Assembly (NCBI GenBank): GCA_022695795.1 | Contig: MU404108.1 | Location: forward strand, 186,001-250,000 | DNA length: 64,000 bases | Direction of reading: 5' to 3' | DNA from: Biscogniauxia marginata | Lineage: Eukaryota > Ascomycota > Sordariomycetes > Xylariales > Xylariaceae | In this document: positions 1 through 11,129 of the stretch, piece after piece | How the letters are laid out: every line of letters begins with the position of its first letter | Position numbering within the stretch: the first letter of the stretch is position 1 | Translations under genes and position numbers: made by a program | Notes under the pieces: generated by a model | Told to the model about the DNA's origin: nothing | The model's input: only the letters and a program-made list of their open reading frames with translations | Databases searched by the model: none

Positions 1-1603
1 CGCGGAGATCCCGCGGAGATCTCAACGGTTGTTGACAATAGATTAAATACGCAATGGCTCAGGAGCACTACCAATCCACTGGAGGCACCAATTGATGCTT
101 AGACATACAGCACATAATTAGGCCAGGGCCGGTACCTGATTTTCCACCTGGGGAGTCTTGCACAAGCCGAACCAGGATCGTGAGCCCAAAACGGCTGGAA
201 TGGAACTAAGGCAAAGTTTTATGTCCATATTGAGTAGAGGATGTGAGGACCACAGCCCCATATCATGACTGAATGTGCATTTAGGATGACGGGACTGCAA
301 AATAAGACAGAAATATGTGCAATATATGGGAGTATGTACACACACTGCGGCAAATGTCACGATGCTGACCTTACCAAGTAGATACAAAATGTTGAGATGA
401 TACAAGGTTAGGGGGTTGCTTGATTAATTAGGTGAAAAGCTACCTGGAGAGTGTGGGTGGACCTGTCTATGATATACATGATGGCTAAGGATGCCTTGTA
501 CCTGTACATGACAGCTGCCCCCTTGATACCTGTTTCAGCATATTAAATGATGTTCTTAGGAGAAGAATTGGAACCAAGGGCACCTAGCCGGCGGTCGTCT
601 TACATACAGAACAACCCCTTGATTCCAGGTAAGCCTATACTTATGGTTCTCCTCACGGCCCTAGCCCTTAACCAATACAAACCACAATAGTCAGCGTTAC
701 GACTTAGACCACTTCTGAATATAGGCATTGTTGTAGTGGTTGCACGAGAATTAAAACGAAAGGTACATGGATGGACGGTCGTTCTACACGTAAAAGGGCT
801 TTTTATTTCCCAGGCTTTCTTGTGCATCACGTTCACACCCTGCAAGCCTCCTGCTATTAAGAGTCGTGATCGCAAGTAGCAAGGCTTCTGATAGCCAACT
901 ACTGGCGAGAGACTCCTTGACAAAAAGTAACGTCTTATGAATGGCTCTGGGCCCAAAGATTCATTCCTGGCCTTTTGTGTACTACCGTCTACCATGATAA
1001 GCTCCCAATCTATTAGGTACTATCAAACGGCCACACCCCCAAGAGCGGCTATCGAGGAATGTCGAACGGAAGTATTTCCAGTTTCAGTTAGGAGGAGGAT
1101 AATGATATCTACTAGTATAGAGTGGTGTAACAAAGCAGTTTTTGCGCGAATAACTAGAACTAAAGGCTCTACGAGGAAGCAGTCCTTTGACACCTAGCTA
1201 TCTCCTTTGTTGCCCATCCCACTGGGTACCCACGTTTCTTGCCACTGTAAGCCTCTAATCTTGGTGCTTAGTAACGAGTATTAAAGGCCACGGTCCTGAC
1301 AAGGAGCCTAGGATACTTGAATTATAAAAGTCTCTCAGGGGCCTGAAAGGCCAAACCAGAGGCTAGCGGGCCTAAAGGACGAGATCCACAGTAAATTGAG
1401 CATATAAGAGTCGTGTACGTCCTGAGGAGGCTAAGGATAGATCTCTAGCGATTATTCTTCGTTTGACAGTGACCCTATGAACCCATAGGTCTCAGCCTGT
1501 TGTGCACAGAATCACTCCCTTGGTAATCCGGTGCTGTACGGAATAACTGTCGTGATTTTTCACAACTCCCTCAAGTAACACATCAAGGATTCGCTGGTTA
1601 ATC
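1..1603. other. intergenic / window edge
   Basis: No gene can be supported here. The left edge begins with an imperfect direct repeat of 11 nt (cgcggagatc followed by c or t). Two minus-strand open frames (118-405 and 600-995) have no recognisable domain, atypical composition and no splice logic, so I treat them as chance. The part next to 1604 should hold the P450 promoter, but I see no convincing TATA element. Confidence 0.5.
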
Positions 1604-3571
1604 ATGAGCAATCTCGTTGAGCACGTGGCTCTGAATTGGCCGCTCACGGCTCAGGCTACAACATCCTCATTGCTAGGTGCTATAATTATTTTCTTTCTCT
1701 TCTACCTTACTATCGGTTCTGGTACCTCGGCCAAATTATCCGATGATCTGGGCAATCAAATTCCCAAGGGGCCTGTTGGCCTTCCCATCGTTGGTTAGTG
1801 AAATCTATCTCGTGGCCCTGAAACAACACCAAAGTATCTATGCTCACATGATATTCCTAGGCTCGTTCCCTTTCCTGACGCACTATCCTGAGTTGACGCT
1901 TCATAAATGGGCTAAGAAATTCGGAAGCCTGTATTCTATGTGGCTGGGTAATCAGCTTTTCGTCGTCATCTCGAGCCCAACCATTGCCAAAGATTTAATG
2001 GTAACAAATGGAGCGGTCTTCTCATCTCGGAAGGAAATGTTCATCAAAAGCCAAACTGTATTTGCTGGCCGCGGAATTACCGCCACTCCTTATAATGATC
2101 GATGGTACGTATCTCGTCCCCCTGATCGGCGTGGGTTCTAAACAGAGACACTAGTAGAATGACTATTACTAACGAATATTAAAACGTAGGAGAAAGCATC
2201 GTCGCATTGCAACCCAATGGCTACATCAGAAATCAGTCGACTATTATACTCATGTGCTCGATCGCGAGGCAACAGATATGATCAAGAGCCTTCTACAGGC
2301 CAGCAAGGGTGGAACAGCGCTCGTCAACCCGCAACCATTTGCTGGACGTTGTTCTCTCAATAATATGTTAACCATTGTGTTTGGCACAAGGACGAAATCT
2401 GTAGCTGATCCACTTGTTGCAAAGTCTCTGAGGATAAGTCGAGAGTTTATGTGAGGCATCACATAGCAGCGGTATTCTTTGATTGCAATTCGCTAATGTG
2501 TAACTTGTCAGGAACTTAACCGGGCCTGTTTCCAACATTATTGACTTCATCCCGATTCTTCAAAAGATCCCAAGTCAAATGCGATCACGCGGCAGAAAGC
2601 TCCATCAGGATCTTGTTGATACTTATGGCGGAATGATCAACGAGATAGGCCGTCAGACTGATATAGGACACCACGTTCCAGACTGTCTCGCGAAATCGAT
2701 GCTGTCCGTTCGGCATGAAGAAAAACTTGATGACTTAGACATGGCAATCCTAGCATCAGCTTTTATGATAGGTGGCGTTGAGACTGTAAGCACCGTTCCC
2801 TTATAAAAGCTTAACTTCGAGTATGGTCATTGGTGTTATGACAAAGCTAATTCAGATTCCAAGACTGCATCGATCATGCAATGGTTCTCTGCCTTGATTC
2901 CTTCATATCCGGAAATCCAGAAGCGCGCGCACGAAGAATTGGATCGAGTCGTAGGCAGGTCCCGACTGCCAAATGTTGATGACGAGGCGAAGTTACCTTA
3001 TTGCCATGCTATTGTGAAGGAGATCGAACGTTGCCATAATCCGTTTTGGCTGGGAACACCTCACGTGGCTTCGGATGACTTCACATATAACGGCCAGTTT
3101 ATCCCGAAGGATACGGTCCTGATCCTGAATACTTGGACCATGCATCACGATGCATCGCGGCATTCCGACCCGATGGAATTTAAAGTGAGTGGCCAATTTC
3201 TCATTTATGTTCGTACTCCCAGGCCTTTACTAATGGATATCTTGCGAAATCAGCCGGAACGTTATCTTGACGATAATCTCACGTCCGCACAGAGCTCCGG
3301 TCTCCCCAATGCTAATGAGCGGGACCACTGGATGTTTGGTGCCGGTAGACGAATCTGTCCTGGAATGTCAGTTGCAGAGCGCGAGATTTGGCTTGCCGTC
3401 TCTCGAATGTTGTGGGCATTTAACATGGAGGCTACACCAGACCATCCTATCGACCTCAAGGAATACGACGGACTCTCTGGTCGCTCGCCTGTACCCTTCA
3501 AAATATACCTTAAGCCACGACACGATAATGTAGAGACAGTTTTGCTAAACTCGCCGGATATGAAGGAATGA
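1604..3571 (+). CDS. Cytochrome P450 monooxygenase, O-methylsterigmatocystin-oxidoreductase-like
   Basis: Six exons: 1604-1793, 1861-2104, 2190-2450, 2512-2785, 2864-3184 and 3254-3571, giving 535 aa with all phases consistent. An N-terminal membrane anchor (about residues 23-42) is followed by a proline-rich hinge (PKGPVGLPIVG). The I-helix GGVETT appears only when the fourth intron is spliced. The ExxR motif is EIER (E376, R379) and the haem motif FGAGRRICPG carries ligand C465. Such enzymes are ER-anchored haem monooxygenases that take electrons from CPR. The sequence style resembles fungal OrdA/CYP64-type enzymes of polyketide pathways, but no polyketide synthase or other pathway gene lies nearby, so the substrate is unknown. 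It looks intact. Confidence 0.9.
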
Positions 3572-5209
3572 AGTGGAAGGGCAAGCGGAGCAGTGAACGG
3601 AGTCTAAGTGGAAAGGGGAAGAGGAAATCTAAGATATAAAGTAGACCATTTACTGATGTTCTTTTTCCCTCGTTACCTTTCATTGTAGATTACTGGCAGC
3701 TTATGGTGGTGACCTGTCTTTGTGGTCAGTGAAAGGGGTATATAAATAAGGCAAAAACGCTCTTTGTACCAAATTTAGGTTAATAATGAGATTTATCTCC
3801 ACATGGGATTCACCCCATACAACAAAAGCTAATAAGCTACTTATACACCTAAAATGATATTAGTATAAAGAAAGGTATTCTAGGCGAGAGCACTTAGCAC
3901 TATTAATAGCTTTCTCTTTAACAATCATCCAGAGTAAACAAAGATTCTAACAAGTAGACATGTACCTAAATATAATACAAAGTTCGTTTTCATTTATTTA
4001 GCCCCTTTCTTGGCGACATATAATCCGGTATGCCACAAAGAGCAGGTACATAGTAGCGTAGATCATGGCCCTGTAAAGAGATCTTATAATGGCGGTAGGT
4101 TCGAAAAGTAATTAACATGATCATACACGTTAATGGGTCAGGCGAGTTTATTTGCTCACTACTCGATTGAATTTTAATATCCTTCAGCCAACGGAGATAT
4201 GGGTCCCATAAAATTCACACACAACACATCATATTGTTAAGAAGGCCTCCTCAAGCCATTAAAGCGTGTCTAGAGGGTAGAATATTTAGGCGAATAGTTC
4301 CAGGGTTTTCAATGACAAGGTGCAGTGGAGTTAAGAGTATCTAGTCGATACCTGGAATCAAAGTGACGAGTAGCATTCATCGATGAGTTAGTTGAAGCGG
4401 TCGTTGTAATAGCGACTAATCTTTGAACTGAATTGGTTAAGAATTCCTGGGATTTCAACAAAATGGCTCCCTGGAATTGTGGGAAGACGAGTGAGAATAA
4501 TACCCCCCCCAAAAGAAAAAAGAAATATTGGTAAATGCTTCATGGGGGAAACATTAACTGGTTGTGATATGGTATTTTGATCGTAGTCGTAATATAGTGA
4601 AACAATAGAGGATGTTCTTTGTAAGTACAGACTGGCTGGTTACTTAGCATAAACATCCCTCCGTTACTGGAGGGATCTGAGTCGCTTGAGGAAAATCATC
4701 TAAGCATGTGTTGAACAACATGAGTCGGACTATCGTGAGGTCTGATACCTACCTCGATCACAGCTTGTTTATCGTGAGTAATTCCAGCTAATGGAGAAAC
4801 AAATCTCGAAATATTTAGTTTTGAAAATTTAATTAATACCTACCTAGTTAATTGGCTTGGTTTCTGATTACCCTTCGGAGAAAGCTTTTGGACTTTGCCT
4901 GGTGCAGTCATCCCATGTTTGCTTTAGAAAAGTTGAGTATATACCACCCATCCCATTTTCCCATCTCATGATTTCGATAGCTCATCAATCTGCCTCCCTC
5001 CTCAAACTGTGCACCCACATTATTGTCACAATCGTGCCGTAAAAAAAATCACCACCCGATTCCCTACAACCACCACTTTGCATCACGATCACAGGCACTT
5101 GAGCGAGCAGGCAAACCGACCAACCACCAACAAACCCGACAAATCTCATCCGGATTACGATATCCAATATTTTTCTTCATTGCCCACTTCAAGACATTCC
5201 ATACCAAAC
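3572..5209. other. intergenic, AT-rich
   Basis: AT-rich spacer with no supported gene. It contains a run of eight C at 4503-4510 followed by a purine-rich tract. The last about 200 bases are pyrimidine/CA-rich and look like the promoter and leader of the gene starting at 5210. An ATG at 5009 is in frame with that gene, but the stretch it would add has leader-like rather than protein-like composition. Confidence 0.5.
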
Positions 5210-6056
5210 ATGCCAGAAGACAGCCTCGAGTCGGAGCTGCAAGGCCTCAGCCTTGCGCAGCTGCGCGAAGTGGTTCAGCAACTTTGCACACGCGATCCTC
5301 CACCTGGTTGTGATAATGACCAAAAAGACCACGGCCATGACAAGGACACCAAGCGTGCGACCCTAGACCTGATTAAGGAAGTAAAGAGCCGCCTGCCTGA
5401 AGACGGAGAGGAAAAGGAAGACCAAGAGCAGGAGAGACCTACACCAACTGTGTCGCCCGACTCTACCACGCTCGTCGCCTCGCCCAGCTCGTCTACAAAC
5501 GAGTCGACAGAGTCCCGCAGCACCGGAGGATCACGATCCGGTGCACGTCGTACGAACAACCTCACTCCCGAGGACGTACAGAATCTTTTCGGCATGGAGG
5601 GCCTGGAGCCGATTCAGCGATGTGGGAGATGTCGAAGCTGGTTTACCGAGAGCCACAACTCGGACATCGCTTGCACATGGCATCCAAGTAAGTCGCCCAT
5701 TTCCCCAGTTCGCCCGGTTTTAAAAGGCAGTACGCCGGATTAAAAGTTCCTTCTTTCTTCTTCTTTAAACTGGGAGCTTACACAAATTTCCATCTTACGC
5801 AGAACGAGTTCTCTTTCGCGATGCCGATCACCTCGCCTTCGTCCCTACCTTTGCCTCATGGGAGCACCGCTACGTGCCGGCTTCTTTCCGCTGGGCGTGC
5901 TGTGGCGACCAAGTAGGTGTGAGCGCCGGGTGTGTCAGTGCTAGACATGATGCGTCTGCCCTTCCGCCGCGGGAATGTCACACGCGTCCCGATAGCTATA
6001 GACACGTTTCATCCGGCTTCCAGTTTCGAACTGAGTCAGCGAGAGCTTGGATGTGA
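5210..6056 (+). CDS. CHORD-like cysteine/histidine zinc-binding protein
   Basis: Two exons, 5210-5687 and 5803-6056 (donor GTAAGT, acceptor ACGCAG), 243 aa. The N-terminal half is a leucine-rich helix (LAQLREVVQQLC) followed by a charged, serine-rich disordered stretch. The C-terminal half holds ordered Cys/His positions: CGRC, then F and N, C-x-W-H-P, WACCG, GC, and a final ARHD. This order (CxxC...F...N...CxxHP...WxCC...GC...H) is that of CHORD-like zinc domains common in fungi. The usual glycine after HP is replaced by the residues at the splice junction. I chose ATG 5210 because its context (CAAACATGCC) is good and the upstream in-frame ATG reads leader-like sequence. Partner and pathway are unknown; an adaptor role is inference from the CHORD family. 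Confidence 0.7.
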
Positions 6057-7408
6057 AATACTGATATGTCAAATGAGGGAGGAGGAAGGGGACGTGAGAA
6101 ATGCTCTAGTTTGCAGGGAACTCTGCGTGAAAAGAGTATTGGTAAAGGAGTGTCGGTTTCAGATCAACGCTCACGATAGGGAAGTTGGAAGATGAGCCGA
6201 TGGGCACATGGTTTGTCCTATTGCAGCACTAGAAGCAATGACCCGATGTGGTATAAGGGCAAGACAGTATCTTCGTCTTGATGCTACTTGATTACGTTTT
6301 TTCGATTTTAGATTCACATGAGGACTACACAGAGATGTTCCTCCGTATAGAAGAGTTGATTAGTAGATATGGTAGTGATGAGACGATGATAATAAACGAT
6401 AATAATGAAGGACGCTTTTTAGAATGTGACTCTGGACAGGGAGAAAAGAAATAATACAGTTTTAAATGCCTATTACCTATTTACCGATTGAAAGTTACGA
6501 CAATGTCGAAGATGCATGGTCAACACATAGGTGATGCTACTTTAGGGGGAACATTCACTCAGGGGCTCGTTCAGGTCATTATAGGCGGCTAGCCCCGCTA
6601 AAGCCGCATCTACACAGCACTAGCCTCAGCGACCCACAGCGCTACCCATCACCGCCTTTAGGTACCGTCTGCGGTGGCCCCTGTACTAAAGTAAAAGGGG
6701 GCCAGGAACAAGCTTCTTCAGCGTTACATTCCATCTTATACCAACTTCCTGGAATCACTCAACGCGAAAATCTAGCTTCAAGGATTCTTGTGGCTTCAGT
6801 CCTTCTCGAATAAATTACCCAGAATACTGCCAAAAAATCGCTCTAATCACATTCCGAATTCTTCTGTCATCTCTCTCGCTCCGCTTCCCCTAGGATTATG
6901 ACAGCGATGAACGAAAGTGCGTCGACAATTAAATGATAGCTCTAGTCACCTACATACATAACACACAACACACACCTTAGGTGGAATCAGTTAGATATTT
7001 GTTTCGCCTAACATGATATCGGAAGCCTACCGTTTCATTCACATTGCTGGCGATCCGAGAATATTTCCCGTGCCGATCTCCGTCAACAGTCCTTTGCAAT
7101 TCCCAGCAGCAATCGAGGCAGGCCAGCCGATATTTCACGGAGCGTCTTCATATCGAATATTCATTTACGTGGCTGTTTGATCTAGATGGTCTCAGTGTGT
7201 TCTGCTAGTCCCATCTCTTTGTGGTCATGTTGAAGAACAGCTCTTTTGAGCGCTCGGGACATTAGGCAAAATGCGCATTTATAGTTTCGTCACAAACATC
7301 AATATCGATCAGCTACTCTATGGCATGACGGGTTTCATCCTATTGAAACGGAGGCTTATCCCTTGGCTATTGGGTAGTTGACCACCATTTCGACTACGGA
7401 TATGTTAA
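6057..7408. other. intergenic with a GC-rich hairpin
   Basis: No intact gene. An AT-rich spacer encloses a short GC-rich island at about 6560-6720. At 6585-6607, GCGGCT-AGC and GCT-AGCCGC can pair around a CCC loop with an AA bulge. The stretch 7018-7180 has an open plus-strand frame containing an EAGQPIFHG-like segment, which could be more of the decayed AA9-like gene just downstream, but the match is too weak to call. Confidence 0.4.
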
Positions 7409-7753
7409 TCAGACTGGCTATCAAACTACCCCTAGTAGATCAACTTTGAGATCGAAGGAAATGGCTCCCTCGTCCCAGAAAGCCTGCCGGGACAGGAGAT
7501 ATATTACCCTAAGGACCTGAGCATGCACCTGGACCTATACGGTAGTGCGATGTCGACGTACAAGATTTCTAGCCCGACACCCATTCCGGGGTAAAGACTG
7601 TCACTGAGCTATCCAGTGCCAACGGGCACCGGCGCCGTATATATGAGCACAACTACCGCGGTACCGATCTCGACCGCCACATCGACGACGGCTGCTGCTG
7701 TTGAAAAAGCTAGCGTAGTGAGACAACATGTGAAAGACACGGGGTTTGGGTAA
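7409..7753 (+). pseudogene. Decayed AA9 lytic polysaccharide monooxygenase, C-terminal remnant
   Basis: One plus-strand frame (codons in phase with 7409) reads an AA9-like C-terminus. It has an NYP segment, then IEGNGSLVPES, LPG, YYPKD, a D-L-Y strand, and STYKISSPTPIPG, followed by a Thr/Ser/Ala-rich tail typical of the linker after the catalytic domain. Intact AA9 enzymes carry YP(Q/S)C...I.V.GSGS.VP...LPG.Y...DPGI..NIY...Y.IPGP here. The frame is broken by two adjacent TAG codons (7433-7438) and a TAA (7592-7594), all explicable as CAG or CAA changed by C-to-T; DPG reads DLS. No intact N-terminus (His1 brace) is found upstream. The family call is inference from this motif order. Confidence 0.5.
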
Positions 7754-8619
7754 AATTTATTGTAAAGAAAGTGCATTGGGGCGCATAACGTAGACACTAT
7801 TCGCCATCAAGTCTGTCCAGCTCCGAAAGTCACCATTTTGGATAGCAGTCCTGATAAGAGCACTTTCACATCTTTGTGTGTATTATTCGATTGACGAAAT
7901 CAGTGGACTTCACAGTTGAAACACAAAATATGTACGAATTTGACGCAAAAATATTTTACCAAATGTGGCTTACCTTTCGCGCAAGGAGGTATCCCTTCAA
8001 AGTCCCGGGCAATGAATCTCTACTGAACAGCGGCATTGAAAGTCGTCAGGTTTGATACATTAGCCTAAGCAAGGCGTCTATAGGGTATTATAAAACCGTA
8101 CCAAAGAAAAGAAAAGAGAAGAAGAAAAAGAAATAGGATACATTAAATTTAAACCAAATCCAGAAACCCTAGAAGATGACGATGAAGGAAAGGAAAAGGG
8201 GTAAATAATGGGCTGGCGCTGCGGCGATTCTATATAGCGTGTGTGTGTAGGCCGATTCTTTTTTTCTTTTTCTTTCGTTGCTAACCTGGTTGCCCCCTAT
8301 CCTGTCTTTCTCTATGTATGTGTAACCAACACCTGTGAGTAATGCATTCCGCGTGAAGATGAAAAACTTACGGAAAAATGCTCAATTACATAAACCGCGT
8401 AAATGTTGAATACTTATCCAAAAATCCTCATCATAAGAACCTTCCGAAGGAGCTATTATTAATATTATTTTTTGCATCTCCACGACAGACAGACGAGTGC
8501 CGGGGAGGCCGGGATAAAGTGCATAAAACCGTAACCGTAAGCGTTCTTTCTTTTTCCTTTTTATCGCGTATTATCGCGTTAAGTCATTAAAGGACGAGAA
8601 ACCCTTGAGCAACCGATTT
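7754..8619. other. intergenic, AT-rich
   Basis: AT-rich spacer holding purine-rich (about 8104-8133) and pyrimidine-rich (about 8257-8275) tracts. No gene seen. Its right part is the 3' flank of the minus-strand regulator. Confidence 0.5.
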
Positions 8620-11129
8620 TCAGGGGGCGTCGCCTTGCTGCTGCTGGTGATTCGTTATCATGAACCAGTCCAGCTCCCCGGCAATATCGAACTGAGAAGT
8701 CGCCACCGAGTACTCCGGCGAGTAGTCGAGTGAGCCGAAGGTCGGCTCGCCGGTTATGTGAGACGGGTCGTTGTGGATGATGGCAGCTGTCTCGTCGCTC
8801 GACTCCGCCGTCGACTGGAATAAGCCGTGGGGTAGCGGCGGCGGCTCTGGCGTTAGAAGCCCCTGAATTGACGGGATGCTTTCCGGTGCGGGGGTGGGTA
8901 GCACGTTCTCCGCCCTCAGGGGCCGGAGTCTCGGGTACGTACTTAGGGAAGATGGACCACCCAGCCCGCGCGTGGTGGGCCCGTTCTGAGGGTGGCACTG
9001 CGCCTCGTCGTGTTCTGTCTGGCTCTCTTCGAAACCTATAGCCAGCGGGTGGTACCTACTGAGTAGGTTGCGCTTCTGGACGTCACACGTGACGGGGACC
9101 GGGTCCCTTGCCGAGACGCTGCCCGACCTGCTTCGGCTTTCGCGCTCTATCATGGATTTGATATCCCGCTGGATCACCGCCGTGACCGGGATGGCGGCCG
9201 CAGGGCCGTCTAGAAAACTAACGTTGCTCGCGCACAGAACGCTCAGGTACTCATCATCCACGGATAAAGGCTCGTCTGTCAACGGGTCGAGTAGATTCAT
9301 GTACATGCCGAATCGCCTGGCAATGAGCAAGATCTTGGTGCACTGGTAAGCGGTCATCGCGGCCATGGGGTTTAGCGGGATAATGTCGCCCTTTAGCAGA
9401 AGCTGGCCCGAATCCCTCAGCTCCTGTACCCTCTTCCACATCTTCGCCCAGCAGACCGCATGCGAGACCGCAAGCATCTGCCAAGAATCGACGAATCCAG
9501 TCGGGGCGTGGCTTAGGAAATGCGCGAACGTGTTCTCCCTATTAGCACCGGGAAGGCAGATCCGGAAGAGGTCGCAGGAAGACTGGAAAAACCAGGTGTG
9601 GAGGGCCAGAAAATTCGAGAACTCTGTCGAGCCGGAGAAGGAGAGAATGTTGTGATCTGAGAGCTGTAGATGAGGAGGCAATAGGGTTTTAAATGTGAGA
9701 AGCTCCCGTTGTAAGTCGACCAGGGTTCCGATTGCTCCATTGGCACAGCCGGGTTGGTTACCCCTTGGGTTCCTAACCATTAGGGTCTTGGAAAAGCTGT
9801 ATCTGTATAAGCATGAAAATAGCCTTAACCGACTGGTGACCTATAGGACTTACTTGAGGATGCGGTAGCGGAGGTTATGTAAAATCAGAACAAAGCTACT
9901 ACTGTCAAGCTGACAGTTGGACAGGTGATCCATTCTATCAGCCAGGGTGCCGGTCCTGACGCGACACTCGTGCTGGAAGGAATACTCATTCACCGGGAGT
10001 GAGAGATGCATCCAATCCGGGGGCAGGCTGACGAACTGCTGCACCCCTCCTGACAGCAGCTTGTCCTGGATGAAAAGACCCCACATAAGCCTTCGATGAC
10101 ACTCTTCCTGAGTGAAGGACGAGGCTTCCTGAGACAGGGCTTGGTCGAGGTTTAGCTGAAGAGCGAGGGCGAGCCGGACCACGGCCCCTAGCATCAACCA
10201 TACGCGGCCAAACTGGCGGTAAGCGTAGTGCTGAAACATAGAGAGAACCAAGAGCTTGAGATTGATGAGTCTCAAACGGTTCATGTTGGTAACGATGTAA
10301 TGGTCGACATCTTTGGCCCATTCAATAGACAGCGCGCGACCCTCCTTGGTACGCGCGATATACATCGACACGACAGCGCAGATGGCGGAGCAAAGGATTG
10401 GAGGTATTCGATCGTGCTGAAAGTCCTGCAATAGTGAGGGTCTGTGGAAGAAGTCAAATCCTTGGAGGGGGTAGATGTATACGAAATACGCCTCGATATG
10501 TTGAACTATGACATCCTTTCTCAAGAAAGACCGCTCCACCGGGATGTTGGCGGCGTTCAGGTTCTGGCCGCTACTCTCCATTCCCGACGTGTCCATCTCT
10601 TCCGAGTAAGCCGATGACGACCTCAAAGGCGAGGGTGAGCACGGCTGGGGAGTGGCGGACGGCCTCGACCTGCGCGTGGAATACTGACATGGTAGGTTTC
10701 TTTGGGCACAACGCTGACATTGGGGTTGGTGCCCAGAGCACTTGGACTTTTTGTCCCGACATTGATCGCATGCGGCGCTCGTCCTTATGCGAGCAGTGCC
10801 GGCCTCCGTGAGAGCATCCGTGGGAGTATGGAGACCCGCGGACTGGCCCGTTTCTGAGAAGAAGGTCAATACTTTGATGCTATCGTGGTGGAATATCAAC
10901 ATAACATGGCTCACCTGACGCGCGACTTGACGTATAGACGAAGGTACACTGCGCCTCCAAATGGAGCCGGCAGCAGTTGGCGCACGGCTCGGGGCCACCA
11001 CTGCACTTGACCTTGAAGATCAAATAGGCTATTAGCTACGATGTAACACAACGGAGACGAAACTAAAGACACCCGTACCTTACGTAGCTTGCAGACTAAG
11101 CATCTCGACCGTGGTGCGGCTTCGGGCAT
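8620..11129 (-). CDS. Fungal transcription factor with two tandem Zn2Cys6 clusters
   Basis: Four exons on the minus strand: 11129-11079, 11011-10915, 10853-9854 and 9802-8620 (the last acceptor could also give 9796), 776 aa. The first binuclear zinc cluster spans the first intron: C10, C13, C20, C27, C30 and C39. The second is complete in exon 3: C78, C81, C88, C95, C98 and C105 (CDQCRDKKSKC start), followed by a basic RR patch. Residues from about 150 to 480 match the fungal-specific transcription factor domain (middle homology region), with RRLMWGLFIQDKL and SLPPDW segments. The C-terminus is Pro/Ser/Thr/Gln-rich and ends with NHQQQQGD, a likely activation region. It is nuclear and DNA-binding by family. 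It stands alone upstream of the secreted-enzyme region; whether it controls those genes is unknown. Confidence 0.9.

Noticed and set aside
600..995. 131-codon minus-strand frame
   Set aside because: No recognisable domain, no signal peptide, biased Arg/Ser composition like a random frame, and no supporting splice or promoter features.
1604..3571. secondary-metabolite cluster around the P450
   Set aside because: No polyketide synthase, NRPS, terpene synthase or tailoring partner lies within the window near it.
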